The position numbers and the translations under genes are program-made. From Dyadobacter sp. SG02 (GTDB taxonomy: Bacteria > Bacteroidota > Bacteroidia > Cytophagales > Spirosomataceae), in NCBI RefSeq assembly GCF_900109045.1, contig NZ_FNYL01000008.1:1-64000 (forward strand): 64,000 nucleotides of DNA. Direction: 5' to 3'. Under the pieces are notes generated by a model. That model saw only the letters and a list, made by a program, of their open reading frames with translations. It was not told the DNA's origin and did no database searches. Position 1 is the first letter of the stretch. Every line of letters starts with the position of its first letter. This document shows positions 26,660-34,699 of the stretch, piece after piece.

Positions 26660-27568
26660 TTATTTAACGGAGAATGATCCTTCACCGATCGAAAATCCTT
26701 CGGAGTAAAGCTCGATCGTGTACTTGCCCGACGTGAATGATGCGTCGCGGTCGTACAGGATACTTACGTCCTGATTGTTGTTGGAATACGCCACATCCTT
26801 GCTGATCGTGTAGCCTTGTTCCTGTCCGTTGTACTGAAAAACGCCGGAGCCGGTTTTGGTATCCGAAATGGTCGCGCCGGAAGGGTCGATGATGCGCAGA
26901 TAAATGGTTTTGCTGTCAGCAATGGTCAGCGGGTTCTTTTCGAGAATGAAGTCCACGCGTACCTTGTCTACTCTTTTGGACTTAACATTCTCGCCCTCGC
27001 GTACCTTACCTTTGGACGATACCGCGTACACCTTCACGTTACGTGCGCGCAAGGCGGCGGCCATGGTTACTTTCGATTCAAGCTCGGTATTCTGGGCAAC
27101 GACGCCGCTTAATGAGTCGCGTACTGCCTGGCGGCTGGTCTGCAACTCGGTCTTTTCCTGCGTAAGGCCTTCGTTCTGGCTTATCAACTGCTGGTTTTCT
27201 TCCCGAAGCTGGGCGATCTCGGTGTCCTTTTTGGTGAGAAAATCCTCATATTCCTTGATTTTCCGGCCCATGTTCGCATTACCCTTGCGTAAAGTGGCGC
27301 GGTCGTTTTCGAGGGAGGCTTTCACTTTTTGCAGTTCGGCGACATCGCCTCCCAATCCCTGTACTTCGAGAATGCGTGCGTCGAGCTGTTTGGAGATAGA
27401 ATCCAGCTTGATTTCAGAGGCTGCCAGTTGCTGAACCCGGGCTGTGAGGTCAGTTTCCTGCTTTTGTGTGATGTTGTGTTCCTTAAAATAAAGGTATCCG
27501 AACACTGCGGCCACAATGGTCATCAGGATCAATCCCACAACCAGACCGGTATTGCTTTTCCTTTCCAT
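26660..27568 (-). CDS. Membrane-anchored coiled-coil protein, unknown function (copy 1)
   Basis: This 302-residue protein has one N-terminal membrane segment (about 9-27), a long coiled coil (about 35-165; heptads with LREENQQLISQNEGL) and a C-terminal beta-rich domain (about 175-302). That domain includes YLRIIDPSGATI and ends in a KYTIELYSEGFSIGEG segment. It is a full-length paralogue of the protein at 59033-59986. The topology suggests an inner-membrane anchor with the coiled coil and sandwich in the periplasm. I cannot assign a function. It has its own terminator and no operon partner. Confidence 0.85.
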   Translation of the reverse strand: MERKSNTGLVVGLILMTIVAAVFGYLYFKEHNITQKQETDLTARVQQLAASEIKLDSISKQLDARILEVQGLGGDVAELQKVKASLENDRATLRKGNANMGRKIKEYEDFLTKKDTEIAQLREENQQLISQNEGLTQEKTELQTSRQAVRDSLSGVVAQNTELESKVTMAAALRARNVKVYAVSSKGKVREGENVKSKRVDKVRVDFILEKNPLTIADSKTIYLRIIDPSGATISDTKTGSGVFQYNGQEQGYTISKDVAYSNNNQDVSILYDRDASFTSGKYTIELYSEGFSIGEGSFSVK

Positions 27569-27654
27569 AAAAATTTGTTTAGGTTTTGGTGATATAGTTT
27601 ATGGAATATGTACAAAAAAGCATGCCACTAGTATACGTCGTTCAAACCGACCTT

Positions 27655-27696
27655 AAAGCAAAAGCGGGCAGAAGACTAATGCTTCTACCCGCTTTT
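27655..27696 (-). terminator. Intrinsic terminator of the lemA-TPM operon
   Basis: A 15-position stem with one mismatch (27660-27674 with 27682-27696) is followed on the minus strand by a T-rich stretch. It lies about 20 bp beyond the stop codon at 27718. Confidence 0.8.
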
Positions 27697-27717
27697 ATCT
27701 ATCTGCTGTTTGAAATA

Positions 27718-28503
27718 CTAATAATCACCTCCTGCGCCGCCCCCGCCGAAACTACCTCCTCCAAAACCTCCGAATCCACCTCCGTCGCCGCCTCCGAATC
27801 CACCGCCCCAGTTGCCGGAACTGCTGCCACGGCCCGAATGCGTGGTGTAGGGAAAGAATATCGGTGGAATGCCGAGGTCCCGATAGCCACGGTTGCCTCC
27901 TCCGCCTCCACCCCGGTTACGGAATATGAAGATCAGGATGATGATGAATATGATCACGACAATCAGCAGGGGAGGGAAGCCGCCATCCTCGCCGCTGTCC
28001 TGCTTCGGATCGGCTTTGTACTCGCCGGAAGCATATTTGAATATCATGTCGACGCCGTCGTTGAGGCCCTGGTAAAACTGCCCGGCCTTGAACTGAGGCG
28101 TGATCACTTGCGAAACAATGCGCTTGGCAATCGCATCGGGTATCGCGCCTTCGAGGCCGTAGCCGGTTGCGATAAATACTTTCCGCTCCTTCGGCGCCCA
28201 GAGCAAGATGATACCATTGTTTTTACCCTTCTGACCAACGCCCCATTCGGTACCTAGCTTGAATGCGTAGTCGGCAATGGGGTAGTCGCCCAATGTAGGA
28301 ACGATCGCTACCACGATCTGTGAGGAAGTGGAGTCGTTGTAAGCGACGAGCTTTTGTTCCAGTTGTGCTTCTTCCGATTGGTTGAGCTGGTTGGCAAGGT
28401 CGTTGACGAGCCTTGGCGGATTGGGCTTGGGCGGAATATCCTGCGCCTGCACACCGGCAAATGCCGTGACGACAAGCAATAGGTAAATGAGGAATTGCTT
28501 CAT
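27718..28503 (-). CDS. Secreted TPM-domain protein with Gly-rich tail
   Basis: This 261-residue protein has a signal peptide (about 1-20, ending VQAQ), a TPM (YgcG/Psb32-type) domain (about 25-165; PPRLVNDLANQLN opening and VGQKGKNNGIILLW), one membrane helix (about 180-200) and a C-terminus made almost only of Gly, Ser and Phe. TPM proteins are linked to membrane-protein quality control, and a plant homologue has phosphatase activity. An upstream Met at 28605 overlaps the preceding gene; 28503 restores a signal peptide. It starts 4 bp after the small TPM gene, and LemA precedes both. Confidence 0.9.
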   Translation of the reverse strand: MKQFLIYLLLVVTAFAGVQAQDIPPKPNPPRLVNDLANQLNQSEEAQLEQKLVAYNDSTSSQIVVAIVPTLGDYPIADYAFKLGTEWGVGQKGKNNGIILLWAPKERKVFIATGYGLEGAIPDAIAKRIVSQVITPQFKAGQFYQGLNDGVDMIFKYASGEYKADPKQDSGEDGGFPPLLIVVIIFIIILIFIFRNRGGGGGGNRGYRDLGIPPIFFPYTTHSGRGSSSGNWGGGFGGGDGGGFGGFGGGSFGGGGAGGDY

Positions 28504-28507
28504 AGGA

Positions 28508-28951
28508 TTAATGGCCGAACGAAATATCATCCGGAAGTTCATTGATGTCGCCGGACTGGTAAGGGAAGTGTTTTTTGAGTTGCAAACCGGCTTCCATGAT
28601 ACCATGACGAAGCCCTTCCTTGAACTCTCCGGCTTTGAAATGGTTGCGCAGGAGCTCTTTGGTACTGTCCCAAAAGCTGGCGGTTACCTTTTCATCGATT
28701 CCTTTATCGCCCAGTACTGCAAATTTCCGGTCCTCGTAAGCGAGGTAAAACAATACCCCGTTGCGTTCCGCGGTTTCGTGCAGGTGCAAAAAGAGGAATA
28801 CTTCCCTGGCGCGGTCCATGACGTCGGGGGCAGGGCATCTCTTCTCGATATGCACTTTCACTTCCCCGGAAGTCTGTTTTTCTGCTTCCTGAATTGCCTC
28901 AATAATGTATTGCTGCTCTTCGTCGGTGAAAAATAGGGGTTCGGTTGCCAT
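28508..28951 (-). CDS. Small cytoplasmic TPM-domain protein
   Basis: This 147-residue protein is a bare TPM domain without signal peptide or membrane helix. It shows the family-type segments EKQTSGEVKVHIEKRCP, NGVLFYLAYEDRKFAVLGDK and FKEGLRHGIMEAGLQLKKHF. It lies between lemA and the secreted TPM protein, a common Bacteroidota arrangement. The biochemical role of the cytoplasmic form is not established. Confidence 0.88.
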   Translation of the reverse strand: MATEPLFFTDEEQQYIIEAIQEAEKQTSGEVKVHIEKRCPAPDVMDRAREVFLFLHLHETAERNGVLFYLAYEDRKFAVLGDKGIDEKVTASFWDSTKELLRNHFKAGEFKEGLRHGIMEAGLQLKKHFPYQSGDINELPDDISFGH

Positions 28952-28985
28952 GGAGCCGGATAGATACGAATGATTGGAAACTATT

Positions 28986-29014
28986 GCGCCGGGCTTTTTG
29001 TAATGGCCCGGCGC
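28986..29014. other. Intercistronic hairpin between lemA and TPM genes
   Basis: A 9-bp GC-only stem (28986-28994 with 29006-29014) and an 11-nt loop lie in the 69-bp gap downstream of lemA. There is no T-run on the minus strand after it, so it is more likely an RNA-stability or partial-attenuation element than a full terminator. Confidence 0.55.
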
Positions 29015-29020
29015 TGAAAC

Positions 29021-29602
29021 TTAGAATTGTACGGTAGGCGCTTTTTCGGAGCCCGGAGCGGCAGTGAAGTAGCCTTTCTGGGAGAATCCGAACACCCCGG
29101 CGAAGAGGTTGGTCGGGAAGGTGCGCACTTCCTGGTTATAGTCTTTCACCACATTGTTAAACTTGCCGCGTTCCACGGTAATGCGGTTTTCGGTGCCTTC
29201 GAGCTGAGCTTGCAGTTCGAGGAAGTTCTGGTTGGCTTTCAACTGCGGATATTGTTCAACCGAAACGAGCAAGCGTGATAACGAACCACTCAACTGATCC
29301 TGCGCGGCCTGGAACTTGGCAATATTTTCAGGGGTAAGCTGATCTGCATTGATCGTCGTTTGCGTGGCTTTGCTACGTGCTTCGATCACAGCTGTCAATG
29401 TGCTTTTTTCAAAATCGGCGGCACCTTTTACGGTGTTTACCAGGTTGGGGATAAGGTCGGCGCGGCGCTGGTACTGGCTTTCCACTCCGGCCCATGATTC
29501 TTTTACGACCTCATCTTTCTGTACGAGGCCATTATATTTACCGCAGCCAACGAATCCGAGAATCAGAACAACGACGATAACTGCAATGAGTCCTTTTGAC
29601 AT
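29021..29602 (-). CDS. lemA: LemA family protein
   Basis: This 193-residue protein has an N-terminal hydrophobic segment that ends in a lipobox-like FVGCG, followed by the LemA four-helix domain. Diagnostic stretches are VKESWAGVESQYQRRADLIP and NLVNTVKGAADFE. LemA proteins are membrane-anchored helical bundles of uncertain biochemical function, often encoded with TPM proteins as here. It appears to be the first gene of a three-gene unit on the minus strand. Confidence 0.93.
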   Translation of the reverse strand: MSKGLIAVIVVVLILGFVGCGKYNGLVQKDEVVKESWAGVESQYQRRADLIPNLVNTVKGAADFEKSTLTAVIEARSKATQTTINADQLTPENIAKFQAAQDQLSGSLSRLLVSVEQYPQLKANQNFLELQAQLEGTENRITVERGKFNNVVKDYNQEVRTFPTNLFAGVFGFSQKGYFTAAPGSEKAPTVQF

Positions 29603-29749
29603 TTTAATATTCAGTTTAGAGTTATTGAATGTGGTTCAAAGTTGACCAAAGCTAACAAAATCTTTAAGAAAAACTACATAACCGGTTCCCTGAGGCAATA
29701 TGGGCCTGCTAGCGCGGGATGGCGGGTTTTGAAGTAAAAATCCGGTAAA

Positions 29750-30940
29750 TTAATCTTCTCCGACACCGGCCAGGTTGTTCCAGCGACCCCAGTTAACAGA
29801 CGCTTCATAGTCGAGCAACAGGCTTTCGAAGTACATAGCGCCCCACGTCCAGTTGATGTCCAGGTCATCGACCAGGTACGTAGCTGCCAACTCACGTTCC
29901 GCTGCGGTAATGAAGCCGGCATTCGTTAGCTTCCGGATAATGTCATTTATTGCCCGGTTATCTGTTTCCCCTCCAGCCCACTTCTGGAACCCGGCATTAT
30001 CATTCTTCCAGCGACGGTTGAAATGATGCTTCACACCACTCGGCTTGAACATCCTCGGGCCAAACCTGAGCAATGTCCAATGCAGGAACTCCCTTTTTAG
30101 CAGGTTAGTGATAATGGCATCTTCCGTTACCGCATGCGATTGGGCGGTTTTTACACTTCTATATATGTAGGATGCCGAAATGCAGCCCAGCGAAAGCCAA
30201 TCGGAAAGCCGGGTGTCGGTAAGTGGTTCTGCGGAAGGATAGGCAATGTCCTTTTTGACGTATTGCGCTACATAATCCTTCAAAACGGCCAGCGCGTGCC
30301 GCTCTCCGCCTGGTGAGGCGCCCGAAGTTTCTGCGGGTATTTCATTCGGATCGATCCCGAGTTCCGGCAAGCCTGGAATGGCACCGGCTTCGAAGTCGGT
30401 CGGTAATGTGATCGCCTCGGGTGTGGGGAACTGGTCCTTTATTTTAAGGTCGTTGCTCAACAAGCGTTCAAAGTCGGAGAAACCGGAAGGTAGCTTGGAT
30501 ACAGGGAAGGGCAGATCGGTTGCACTGATCATCGTGTCCATCCAGAACAGCTTGATATCGACGTTCGCGGTTTTGAGGTTTTTACTGAGGGAAGATTCAA
30601 TGCGGGTTTCCTGCGGTGCTATTTCCTTGCTGGTGTAAACATAGTCGGCATTGTAATCTTCGGCGAGCTTGGCAACGATGGTTTCCGGAGTACCAATACG
30701 AATGAGCAGGTCTCCTCCTTTTTGCCGGATATTTTCACGCAATTCGGTGATGGATTCGATCAGGAAGCGTGTGCGCAATGCGCCTGTTCTGCGGAAACCA
30801 AGCTTTGTTTTTTCGAATTGACGGGGATCAAAAACGTATACGGGAAGGATTTCATCTGCAGAGTTAACGGCGGCGGAAAGCGCCTGGTTGTCCTTTAATC
30901 GTAAATCATTCCTGAACCAATAGATAATGCGTCGGGCCAT
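29750..30940 (-). CDS. Short, divergent DASH-type photolyase/cryptochrome homologue
   Basis: This 396-residue protein opens with the photolyase alpha/beta domain (RRIIYWFRNDLRLKDNQAL) and continues into the helical FAD domain (DWLSLGCISASYIY, then INWTWGAMYFESLLLDYE). It matches DASH cryptochromes but stops at WNNLAGVGED, where DASH proteins usually continue for several dozen residues. The usual GxTGxPxxDANMRELxxTGxMSNRxRQ block reads instead GETDNRAIND...GFITAAEREL. FAD contacts and DNA repair may therefore be altered or lost. The reading frame is clean up to the stop, and the sequence beyond does not resemble the missing tail in any frame. Confidence 0.85.
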   Translation of the reverse strand: MARRIIYWFRNDLRLKDNQALSAAVNSADEILPVYVFDPRQFEKTKLGFRRTGALRTRFLIESITELRENIRQKGGDLLIRIGTPETIVAKLAEDYNADYVYTSKEIAPQETRIESSLSKNLKTANVDIKLFWMDTMISATDLPFPVSKLPSGFSDFERLLSNDLKIKDQFPTPEAITLPTDFEAGAIPGLPELGIDPNEIPAETSGASPGGERHALAVLKDYVAQYVKKDIAYPSAEPLTDTRLSDWLSLGCISASYIYRSVKTAQSHAVTEDAIITNLLKREFLHWTLLRFGPRMFKPSGVKHHFNRRWKNDNAGFQKWAGGETDNRAINDIIRKLTNAGFITAAERELAATYLVDDLDINWTWGAMYFESLLLDYEASVNWGRWNNLAGVGED

Positions 30941-30992
30941 TTATACTAACTGATAATTACTCTTTGGGATATATTGTTAATGCAAGTATACG

Positions 30993-31033
30993 AAAAAGCC
31001 CGCTGCGAAACCGATCGGTTCACAGCGGGCTTT
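30993..31033 (-). terminator. Intrinsic terminator of the PorE-like gene
   Basis: An 11-bp outer stem (30995-31005 with 31023-31033) encloses an inner palindrome built on CCGATCGG. On the minus strand the hairpin runs into a T-run (30993-30997). It ends the gene finishing at 31050. Confidence 0.85.
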
Positions 31034-31049
31034 CCTATGGTTGAGTAAA

Positions 31050-33074
31050 TCAATAACTCAGGATCGTGAATTCCGTGCGACGGTTGCGCTGGTGCTCTTC
31101 TTCGGTCTTGGCGTTTGGAATGATGAGTTCTCTTTCACCATAACCCTTGGCCTCCATTCTGTCAGCTTCGATACCTTTCGAGTTCAGGTAAGCAACTGCC
31201 GACTCGGCGCGGTTTTGCGAGAGCGTCATATTATAGGCGTCGGTTGCGCGCGCATCCGTGTGTGAGCTGAGCTCGATGGTCATCGTTGGATTGTCTTTCA
31301 GGATTTGAACGAGTTTATCCAGTTCGGTAGCCGCATCCGGACGGATATTGTATTTGTTCAAATCGTAATAGATATTTTCAAGAACGAAGGTTTTGTTCAG
31401 TTCCAGCTTGTCAAGCTTGATGGTCACATTGAAAGTAGTATCCGTCAATTCTTTGGTCAGGAAGATCGGTGGAATGTTGCGGCCCGACATCGAGAATGGC
31501 TCTCGCTTGCTGATGTAGCCTTTGCGCTGAACGAGCAACTGGTACGACTGGCCTTCTTCAACCGGCTGTCTGCCGAACTTACCATCTTTCGCGGTCGGGA
31601 ATTCGGCGATCTGGGTATCGGATGTATCCGGCAGGATATGTACCACCGCAGAATCAATCGGAGTAGGCGTCTCGCCATTCGCGATCACATTTCCGGCGAG
31701 GAAGTAGCGGACTACTTTGCGTTTGCCATTAACGTAGTTCGGGTTGTTTGGATTGAGCGGGTCGTTCGGGTCGTTGTGCCTGGCGACGGTTGTCGTATCC
31801 TCTTCTTCTGGCCCCGTGAAGTAGTAAATGTCGTCGTCACCCTTGCCGCCGTCGCGGTTGGAGGCGAAGAAACCCTTGTTCAGGTTTTTATAAAATACCA
31901 ATCCGAAGTCGTCTTGCGGACTATTGAAGGGCAGCCCCATATTTTCTATCGTGATCACGCCCTGTGTTCTGGTGGCAGAAAACAGATCGAGTTTGCCAAG
32001 ACCGGGATGGCCGTCGGAAGAGAAGTAGAGCTTTCCGCCTTCGGCAACATACGGGAACATGTCGTCGCCGACCGTATTAATGTCCTTACCCATATTTACC
32101 GGGCGGCTGAACCGGCCCGAAGCATCCATATTCGTGCGGTAAATGTCGATACCACCGACGCCACCTGCGCGGTTGGAGGCGAAATAGAGCGTTTTGCCGT
32201 CGCGGGAGAATGCGGGCGACCCGTCCCATGCGAGCGAGTCGTTAATGGGAAGTACTGCGGGAGGCGTCCATTGGCCATTGATATTACGGCTCATATAAAG
32301 GTCCACATCCGGGGATTTGTCTTTTTTCTTACCCGTATTACTCCTGGCAAAAACGAGCGTCTTGCCATCGGGAGAGAATGCGGGCGAGGCGTCGTGGGCT
32401 TCCGCATCGAAAACTTCCTGGCTGAACAAGACCGGACTGCCCTGCGTATTGCCCGGGTCGGACGCAATATTGATTTTGTAAAGTCCCAGCATCGGCTGGC
32501 CGTTGTTGGTATAAATCTTGTCCTTTTTTGAAGCGGAAAATACCAGCTCACTACCCAAAACGGTTGGTGCGAACTCGGAACCGGCGGTATTCAATGGAAG
32601 GTCTTTCAGCTCGACTTCCATTTTGGTTGTTTTCAAACGGTCGGCAATGCGGATGATCTCGATTTCGCGCAATGCCCTGTCCTTCAAGTTCTGCGGAACG
32701 TTTTCCGTCTTGGCAAATTCAGAAAACTGGGCTGAGGCGTCGGCATAATCCCCGGTTGTTTTCAATGCATAAGCATATTGAAAACGGGCGTCGGCATTGG
32801 TGATGCCTCCGTCGAGTGCTTTTTTGTAGTAAGGAATGGCTTCCTTGAAGCGGTTGGAGAGGCGGTAGGACTCTGCGATGAGGTAGCTCGTCTGTACCGG
32901 CTCGATATTAGCCTCGGCGGCTTTCTGGAAACCTTTGATAGCGAGGTCATATTCTCCGTTTGCAAATTTCTTTTGACCGTCTTTATAAGCTTGCATCGCC
33001 GAGTTGCAGCCGGACAAGTATAAACAGATTGCAAAACAAACTATGAGAGTAAAGTAACTCCGGATAAGTTTCAT
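31050..33074 (-). CDS. PorE-like TPR/propeller/OmpA lipoprotein
   Basis: This 674-residue lipoprotein (LYLSGC, Cys23) has TPR repeats (about 25-150), a PD40/WD40-type beta-propeller (about 165-420; SPAFSPDGKTLVFARS and SPAFSRDGKTLYFASNRAGG), a carboxypeptidase-regulatory-like domain (about 455-545) and a C-terminal OmpA peptidoglycan-binding domain (about 560-674; ELSSHTDARATDAYN). This order equals that of PorE, a T9SS component of Porphyromonas gingivalis that binds peptidoglycan. The start at 33074 gives the lipoprotein signal; an upstream Met at 33251 adds 59 non-conserved residues. The window also encodes a T9SS substrate, so a T9SS role is plausible. PD40-OmpA proteins are numerous, however. 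Confidence 0.88.
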   Translation of the reverse strand: MKLIRSYFTLIVCFAICLYLSGCNSAMQAYKDGQKKFANGEYDLAIKGFQKAAEANIEPVQTSYLIAESYRLSNRFKEAIPYYKKALDGGITNADARFQYAYALKTTGDYADASAQFSEFAKTENVPQNLKDRALREIEIIRIADRLKTTKMEVELKDLPLNTAGSEFAPTVLGSELVFSASKKDKIYTNNGQPMLGLYKINIASDPGNTQGSPVLFSQEVFDAEAHDASPAFSPDGKTLVFARSNTGKKKDKSPDVDLYMSRNINGQWTPPAVLPINDSLAWDGSPAFSRDGKTLYFASNRAGGVGGIDIYRTNMDASGRFSRPVNMGKDINTVGDDMFPYVAEGGKLYFSSDGHPGLGKLDLFSATRTQGVITIENMGLPFNSPQDDFGLVFYKNLNKGFFASNRDGGKGDDDIYYFTGPEEEDTTTVARHNDPNDPLNPNNPNYVNGKRKVVRYFLAGNVIANGETPTPIDSAVVHILPDTSDTQIAEFPTAKDGKFGRQPVEEGQSYQLLVQRKGYISKREPFSMSGRNIPPIFLTKELTDTTFNVTIKLDKLELNKTFVLENIYYDLNKYNIRPDAATELDKLVQILKDNPTMTIELSSHTDARATDAYNMTLSQNRAESAVAYLNSKGIEADRMEAKGYGERELIIPNAKTEEEHQRNRRTEFTILSY

Positions 33075-33472
33075 AATGTAAAGTATAAAATCAAACGATT
33101 CGACGCGCACTCTGGGTTTCTGAAAAACAATACTAATAAACAACGATTGGAAATAAAATTCAGGATACCATATAGGAAGAATTTTATTCGAAAAATGAGC
33201 TTTTCGTGAATTTCTGCTGCATTTGTTCGCCAAAACCAGCTGTTCGCTCAAAACCCATCGGTTACTTACTAATCATTCTCCGACAACGTCCTGGCTATTT
33301 CCTGACCACTTCCTGACAACCCCTGATGACGAATGGTAGGAAACGGATAAAAAAAGTTGTTAACGGTTTGTAAATCAAGGATGGTTTATTACTTTTGCAG
33401 TCCGATTTTTCGGGAAAAGTGTTTATATAACAAACGATCGGTTAGGTAACCGAATCAAAATCAAATTGTTAA
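33075..33472. promoter_or_regulatory. 398-bp divergent region before the ribosomal supercluster
   Basis: The region separates the PorE-like gene from rpsL and contains no credible ORF. It holds five CC(T)G-type elements beginning at 33280, 33290, 33301, 33312 and 33322, spaced 10-11 bp, then the rpsL promoter (33367-33397). The rpsL leader has two small hairpins: CCGA/TCGG at 33402-33413 and TCGGTT/AACCGA at 33438-33453. No clear minus-strand promoter was identified. Confidence 0.5.
33367..33397 (+). promoter_or_regulatory. rpsL promoter
   Basis: TTTG at 33367-33370, a 19-bp spacer and TACTTTTG at 33390-33397 match the Bacteroidota primary sigma consensus. The next bases are CAGTCCG, nearly the same as downstream of the rplC promoter. 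The leader is roughly 70 nt and has no Shine-Dalgarno sequence before the rpsL ATG. Confidence 0.85.
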
Positions 33473-33886
33473 ATGCCTACTATTTCACAATTAGTCCGTA
33501 AAGGTAGAGAGACCATTACATGGAAATCCAAGTCTCCGGCTTTGGATTCATGCCCTCAGCGCAGGGGCGTGTGCACCCGGGTGTACACAACTACGCCTAA
33601 GAAGCCAAACTCGGCGCTTCGTAAAGTAGCCCGTGTTCGTCTGTCGAACAACAAGGAGGTGAATGCCTACATCCCAGGTGAAGGCCACAACCTGCAAGAG
33701 CACTCGATCGTATTGATCCGCGGTGGTCGTGTGAAGGATTTGCCAGGTGTTCGTTACCACATCATCCGTGGTGCATTGGATACCGCAGGTGTTAACGGTC
33801 GTAAGCAACGTCGTTCTAAATATGGCGCTAAGCGTCCGAAACCAGGACAAGCTCCGGCAGCACCAGTAAAAGGTAAGAAAAAATAA
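33473..33886 (+). CDS. rpsL: 30S ribosomal protein S12 (uS12)
   Basis: S12 sits at the decoding centre and controls fidelity. The 137-residue protein has the TPKKPNSALRKVARVRL segment (streptomycin-interaction Lys) and GGRVKDLPGVRYH, with the Asp that is methylthiolated in many bacteria. The tail is Lys/Pro/Ala-rich. It is first in the supercluster and shares a transcript with rpsG, which starts 120 bp downstream. Confidence 0.98.
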   Translation: MPTISQLVRKGRETITWKSKSPALDSCPQRRGVCTRVYTTTPKKPNSALRKVARVRLSNNKEVNAYIPGEGHNLQEHSIVLIRGGRVKDLPGVRYHIIRGALDTAGVNGRKQRRSKYGAKRPKPGQAPAAPVKGKKK

Positions 33887-34006
33887 AAAGTAACTCTCTC
33901 TGCTTTTATTAAGTAATTCAAATCTTATAAAAGGGAAGTAATCCTGACATTACCTCAGGGTGAATAAGTTGCAAAACGAAACCTCGTTAAAAAACATTAA
34001 GACAAA

Positions 34007-34474
34007 ATGAGAAAGTCGAAACCTAAGAAAAGATATATCCTTCCTGATCCGAAGTTCAGGGACGTACAGGTTACCAAATTCGTTAACAACCTGATGTACG
34101 AAGGAAAGAAAAGCATTGCTTTCACTATTTTCTACGACGCATTGGAACTGGTTGAGAAAAAAACCAGCGAAAATGGTCTGGAAACATGGAAAAAAGCATT
34201 GAACAACGTAACTCCTTCCGTGGAGGTTAAGAGCCGTCGCGTGGGTGGTGCTACTTTCCAGGTTCCTACCGAAGTTCGTCCTGAGCGCAAGCAGTCACTG
34301 GGCATGAAATGGTTGATCAACTACTCCCGCAAGCGTGGCGAGAAGACAATGGTTGACCGTCTGGCCGGCGAAATTATCGCTGCTGCGAAAGGTGAAGGTG
34401 CTGCTGTGAAGAAGAAAGACGACACGCACCGTATGGCAGATGCCAACAAGGCGTTCTCGCACTTCCGTTTCTAA
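34007..34474 (+). CDS. rpsG: 30S ribosomal protein S7 (uS7)
   Basis: S7 nucleates assembly of the 30S head and touches E-site tRNA. The 155-residue protein contains VKSRRVGGATFQVPTEVRP and ends SHFRF, as expected. In E. coli S7 represses its own operon by binding the rpsL-rpsG gap; here that 120-bp gap contains two mutually exclusive small hairpins (33938-33959). A strong terminator follows the gene. Confidence 0.98.
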   Translation: MRKSKPKKRYILPDPKFRDVQVTKFVNNLMYEGKKSIAFTIFYDALELVEKKTSENGLETWKKALNNVTPSVEVKSRRVGGATFQVPTEVRPERKQSLGMKWLINYSRKRGEKTMVDRLAGEIIAAAKGEGAAVKKKDDTHRMADANKAFSHFRF

Positions 34475-34496
34475 GCGAAAGCGCAGACATAAATGG

Positions 34497-34535
34497 TCGG
34501 GAGCCCGGTTTGTCCGGGTTCCCGATTTTTATTTT
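34497..34535 (+). terminator. Strong intrinsic terminator after rpsG
   Basis: A 12-bp stem with one G-T pair (34497-34508 with 34514-34525) and a 5-nt loop is followed by TTTTTATTTT. It separates rpsL-rpsG from fusA. Confidence 0.9.
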
Positions 34536-34566
34536 AATGGTTTTGAGAAAAATAACTTTTCCTTAA

Positions 34567-34597
34567 TTGTTTTTATAATCAACAATTTATACTTTTG
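34567..34597 (+). promoter_or_regulatory. fusA promoter
   Basis: TTG at 34567-34569, a 20-bp spacer and TACTTTTG at 34590-34597 form a near-perfect Bacteroidota promoter, starting 30 bp after the rpsG terminator. The leader to the fusA ATG is roughly 95 nt and AT-rich. Confidence 0.85.
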
Positions 34598-34699
34598 CGC
34601 TCTGAATTTTCAAAACCAGCAGTTTACGCTGAGAGGAAAGTTCGAACAGCTTCGCATTGAATTGCACTTTGAATATAAAAAAACACATCACCATCTGTC

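Noticed and set aside
27720..27800. Repeat-like stretch in the TPM gene
   Set aside because: It is the Gly-rich coding tail, a low-complexity protein region and not a CRISPR or tandem DNA repeat with spacers.
29674..29749. Frameshift that would extend the photolyase homologue
   Set aside because: The overlapping frame beyond the stop does not resemble the DASH C-terminal tail, so a simple frameshift is not supported.
31305..32531. 408-codon ORF opposite the PorE-like gene
   Set aside because: The minus-strand frame carries propeller and OmpA motifs; the opposite frame is a composition artefact of GC-rich codons.
33938..33959. H-type pseudoknot in the rpsL-rpsG gap
   Set aside because: The connecting loops would be 0-1 nt, too short to cross the grooves. 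Alternative hairpins are the more plausible reading.
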